NCBI GenBank assembly: GCA_003511165.1
Contig: DOJW01000004.1
Location: 140,038 to 204,037 of the forward strand
Source of the DNA: Candidatus Dependentiae bacterium
Lineage (GTDB): Bacteria; Babelota; Babeliae; Babelales; UBA12411
Reading direction: 5' to 3'
Length of the DNA: 64,000 nt
Shown here: in pieces, positions 61,496-64,000 of the stretch
How positions within the stretch are numbered: the first letter of the stretch is position 1
How the letters are laid out: every line of letters begins with the position of its first letter
Program-made: the position numbers and the translations under genes
The notes under the pieces: model-generated
Databases searched by the model: none
What the model saw: the letters and a program-made list of their open reading frames with translations, nothing else
What the model was told of the DNA's origin: nothing

Positions 61496-62710
61496 TTAAA
61501 ATTTGTTTTCTACCCATTGTAATGGATCAACTGCAACGTTATTTATTCGCATTTCCCAGTGCAAATGATATCCAGATGAATATCCTGTTTTGCCAAGTCT
61601 TCCGATTGGGTTTCCTTTTTTTACAAAGTCACCTACAGAAATGTCAGATGCGAAACTGTCTAAATGATAATAAAGAGTAAATATCCCACATCCATGGTCT
61701 AAAACGATGGTGTTTCCTGACATGAAAAATCTATCTTTTACGATCACTTTTCCATCATTACTTGCCCAAACTGTTGACCTTGGGAAATTAATCAAATCTA
61801 TAGCTTTATGAAGATATTTTCCTTTTTGTGGAGTTTGTCTACGCTCTCCAAAAGGAGTGGTAATTTTTTGTACATTCATAGGTAAATCAAAAGCAGTTTT
61901 CCATAGTTTTTCTTTTGGTGATTCTGCGATCGCTTTTACCAAAGTTTCTGCAAGGAAATGATCAGGATTTCCTTTTTGTTTTTCTTCCATCAATTTTTCT
62001 TGTGAAACAGAAAAGCCTACTTGCTTTGGAAATTGTGCGGCTAGCACTTCGATATTTCCTACTAATTTACTGTTGTTTCCTGGTAAGTCTATTACATCAA
62101 CTGCTAGTAAATGTGTTTTTACTTCTTCTTCACAATCAATTGGAATGAAGCAGACATAATTTGTTGAGTTGTCAGATTGCTGTGCAAAATTAAATTGTTT
62201 AGAAAAAATATTGGCAGTTGCTTGTGCAAGTTTTTTGTTTGAGTTCAATTCGATTTTAACTGTTTTGCCTTGCTCTGATTTAAACTCGGATTTTACAAGT
62301 GCTGTAGAGAGTGGAGTATTGTCCACAAAGATATTCATAAAAGAAGTAGCTTTGTTTTTAGCAAAACTAGAATCTTGTGCTGATATTTCAAGCAAATATT
62401 TTTCATTGGCCAAATTTTTTGTATCAATTTCAAAGTGAGATTGATATACATTTTCTCCAATTTTGCTAAAAGATGTTGGTTCTAATTTTGTGTTATTTAA
62501 ACTAGCTTTTACTTGTGCAATTTTATAGTCAGAAATTGCTTGTATTTCGTAATTGATTTTGTCTTTATAAACCTTATTTTCTTCTACGCCTAAAACATTA
62601 ATTTTTGGCAGTTCGTTAAACGTGAAATATCTAAAGACTTTTTTGCCTAAAAATATTGATGGTATGGCAATTAATGCCATAAATATAAAAACTTTTAACT
62701 TTAAATTCAT
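61496..62710 (-). CDS. Exported M23-family metallopeptidase (LytM-type)
   Basis: Predicted peptidoglycan endopeptidase. The signal peptide or anchor (KLKVFIFMALIAIPSIFLG) is followed by about 250 residues of unknown, partly beta-rich sequence (about 40-270), then a C-terminal M23 domain (about 290-400) with TTPFGERRQ, the zinc motif HKAIDL (H-x3-D), DHGCGIFTLYYHLDSF and HLHWEMR. Both zinc ligands are present, so it should be active. The first 80 nt before and through the signal peptide closely match those of the hydrolase gene at 62911. Role in wall remodelling is the obvious guess. Confidence 0.9.
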   Translation of the reverse strand: MNLKLKVFIFMALIAIPSIFLGKKVFRYFTFNELPKINVLGVEENKVYKDKINYEIQAISDYKIAQVKASLNNTKLEPTSFSKIGENVYQSHFEIDTKNLANEKYLLEISAQDSSFAKNKATSFMNIFVDNTPLSTALVKSEFKSEQGKTVKIELNSNKKLAQATANIFSKQFNFAQQSDNSTNYVCFIPIDCEEEVKTHLLAVDVIDLPGNNSKLVGNIEVLAAQFPKQVGFSVSQEKLMEEKQKGNPDHFLAETLVKAIAESPKEKLWKTAFDLPMNVQKITTPFGERRQTPQKGKYLHKAIDLINFPRSTVWASNDGKVIVKDRFFMSGNTIVLDHGCGIFTLYYHLDSFASDISVGDFVKKGNPIGRLGKTGYSSGYHLHWEMRINNVAVDPLQWVENKF

Positions 62711-62737
62711 AAGCTTGTTTCCTCTTTTGATAAATTA
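62660..62737 (-). repeat. Duplicated upstream/signal-peptide segment, copy A
   Basis: The minus-strand segment from TAATTTATCAAAA through the start codon to the signal-peptide codons for ALIAIP is near-identical to copy B (63903-63982), with about three quarters of positions matching including the leader before the ATG. The rest of the two genes is unrelated. Confidence 0.85.
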
Positions 62738-62910
62738 GGGGTTATTTTTCCATATAAAAGAGCATATTAGCTTTAGTTAATGAAGAAAAATGGTGTAAGT
62801 AAAATAGTATGAAAAACTATGAAAAATAGTGTTTTTCTATTGGATTTATACAAAAAAAAGCATTTTAGGTATAAGATTTTGTGCTGTTTAATATAGTAAA
62901 ACATAAAAAA

Positions 62911-63954
62911 TCAATCTGAATTTTCCTCAACATTTTGGTAAAATTCATCAAAATTAGAGTAAGCAAAAGTTTTAACCAAATATTTATATAAATGGCGGGA
63001 TTCTTTTTTGAAGTTGTCAGAGTGAGCATGAGGTGTAATGAAGGCAGCTTTTTGGTGTGTTGCGGTATCTTCCCATATTTTGTCAAAATGTTTGCGCGGG
63101 ACCATCAAATCATTTGTGCCATGTATAAACAAAACAGGAATGTTTTCAAGCTGAGCTAAATATGGACTTATAGAAATTTGCGGGGTTAGTAAGCGCGCTA
63201 TTTTGGAAATGGGAGCGTGAATCCATTTTAAAGTCAGAATCCTTTTTATCCAAAGAGGAGTACCTCCTTCTTGTGGTGAACATGGTAAATAAGGGTCAAA
63301 ACAAATGCTGTCTACAAAATCTTTTAATGATAGCCAGCAGCTGTCAAGAATCAATTTTGTAAAAATAGCATTACCTTGTTGTTGAGATAAAACTTGTGAT
63401 TTAACGAAGACAAAATTACTATAGCATTCTCCTAGAGCAATTCTTTCTTTATAAGTACGATTTCTTTCCCTTTCTTTTAAGCGAATATATTTTGCGATCG
63501 CAAAAAGTTCTTCTTGTTCTTCGCATAATAGTTTTTGGAAAGGATGAATTAAAGTAGAAGGTTTGCACATAAATTTAAATATTTGTGTCCATCGATAATC
63601 AAAAATAATATAGTCAAAATCAGATCCAAGATAATCAATAAATGATTTCATTGACTCTTTGCCACCAGGAAATCCTTGCCCAAGGACTAAAATATGGGAA
63701 CTGTTGTTATTGATAAAAATTGTTGGAAATTCGATTCCGCTTTCTGTGCGTAATGTTAACGATTCTGTTTTTATAATATTTTGCTTTTGTGCGTTTGGAA
63801 GTGTTTTTATAAATTCATTGTTAATAGATTTGACAGATTGTTGTCCATTGTTCTCTATTCTTAGCTTATAATCTGCGCAGCTAGTACAGATAGGTGTTGC
63901 TATCGGAATAGCGATCAATGCCAAAAATATTAAAAATTTTGTTTTTAAGTTCAT
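62911..63954 (-). CDS. Exported alpha/beta-hydrolase-fold protein with candidate Cys nucleophile
   Basis: A 347-aa exported protein with signal peptide MNLKTKFLIFLALIAIP... (cysteines at the possible cleavage region, TSC, could make it a lipoprotein). The fold is alpha/beta hydrolase: oxyanion strand HILVLGQGFPGG, FDYIIFDYRW, a nucleophile elbow GECYSNF with Cys177 where Ser is usual, Asp282 in FIHGTNDLMVP and His309/His311 in HAHSDNF. A Cys nucleophile occurs in dienelactone hydrolases. Substrate unknown. The gene's upstream region and signal peptide duplicate those of the M23 gene downstream on the same strand, 200 nt away. Confidence 0.78.
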   Translation of the reverse strand: MNLKTKFLIFLALIAIPIATPICTSCADYKLRIENNGQQSVKSINNEFIKTLPNAQKQNIIKTESLTLRTESGIEFPTIFINNNSSHILVLGQGFPGGKESMKSFIDYLGSDFDYIIFDYRWTQIFKFMCKPSTLIHPFQKLLCEEQEELFAIAKYIRLKERERNRTYKERIALGECYSNFVFVKSQVLSQQQGNAIFTKLILDSCWLSLKDFVDSICFDPYLPCSPQEGGTPLWIKRILTLKWIHAPISKIARLLTPQISISPYLAQLENIPVLFIHGTNDLMVPRKHFDKIWEDTATHQKAAFITPHAHSDNFKKESRHLYKYLVKTFAYSNFDEFYQNVEENSD

Positions 63955-63982
63955 AAATTGTTTTCCTATTTTTGATAAATTA
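63903..63982 (-). repeat. Duplicated upstream/signal-peptide segment, copy B
   Basis: Partner of copy A at 62660-62737, including the TAATTTATCAAAA leader, the ribosome-site region and the first 20 signal-peptide codons. Confidence 0.85.
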
Positions 63983-64000
63983 ACGCGAACTCGATAATTA

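Noticed and set aside
1..64000. Mobile elements, CRISPR-cas or restriction systems
   Set aside because: No transposase, integrase, cas, methylase or nuclease motif was seen in any of the genes read.

Overview
The window looks like chromosome from an AT-rich, reduced-genome diderm bacterium that lives with or inside a eukaryotic host. An outer membrane is indicated by lpxK (lipid A), mlaE/mlaF, two large predicted beta-barrels and a secretin operon. MurE carries the DNPR motif of meso-diaminopimelate ligases, and a class A PBP and MreB are present, so there is a DAP-type cell wall and a cell-shape system. The host-associated reading rests on exported proteins with eukaryote-like domains: a PP2C phosphatase, a RING-H2 protein and a class III nucleotide cyclase. 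The overall pattern resembles Candidatus Dependentiae (TM6, Babeliae). That placement is inference from gene content, not from a marker tree. Genes end in TGA as well as TAA and TAG, so the standard bacterial code applies.

Layout. 0-11 kb (mostly minus): partial uvrB, a secreted unknown, uvrA; plus-strand exported PP2C, tRNA-Lys and tRNA-Glu, two small membrane proteins; minus-strand HEPN/MNT pair, HIT hydrolase and aspS. 11-21 kb: exported RING-H2 protein, a beta-barrel, rlmN, PBP1A, bioY, mreB and a second beta-barrel. 21-33 kb (plus): tpiA, secG, mlaE-mlaF, then a five-gene type II secretion-like operon (GspC-, GspD-, GspL/PilM-, GspM- and a second GspD-like protein), followed by convergent eno. 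34-36 kb: a short ComEC-like gene, family 4 uracil-DNA glycosylase and a dense array of DnaA boxes that I interpret as the replication origin. 36-46 kb (plus): nusA-infB-lpxK, a WecA/MraY-like transferase, and a partial ATP synthase operon (c, two b-like, delta, alpha) ending in a lipoprotein. 46-55 kb: DedA-like protein, secA, LOG protein, small lipoprotein, hppA, murE, ruvX. 55-64 kb: zinc ribbon, tsaB, a membrane protein whose 3' end runs into rnpB, a PASTA protein, a Trp-codon leader-like ORF upstream of a three-gene ABC importer, the exported cyclase, and two exported hydrolases sharing a duplicated promoter/signal-peptide segment.

How the parts fit. SecA and SecG would move the many signal-peptide proteins to the periplasm, and the secretin operon is a plausible route across the outer membrane for some of them. 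The ATP synthase c subunit carries a Na+-type ion site and the pyrophosphatase is of the K+-dependent class, suggesting sodium-linked bioenergetics. The strongest candidates for something new are the origin made of two opposed, 11-bp-phased DnaA-box arrays, the set of exported eukaryote-like signalling proteins, and the two-secretin operon.
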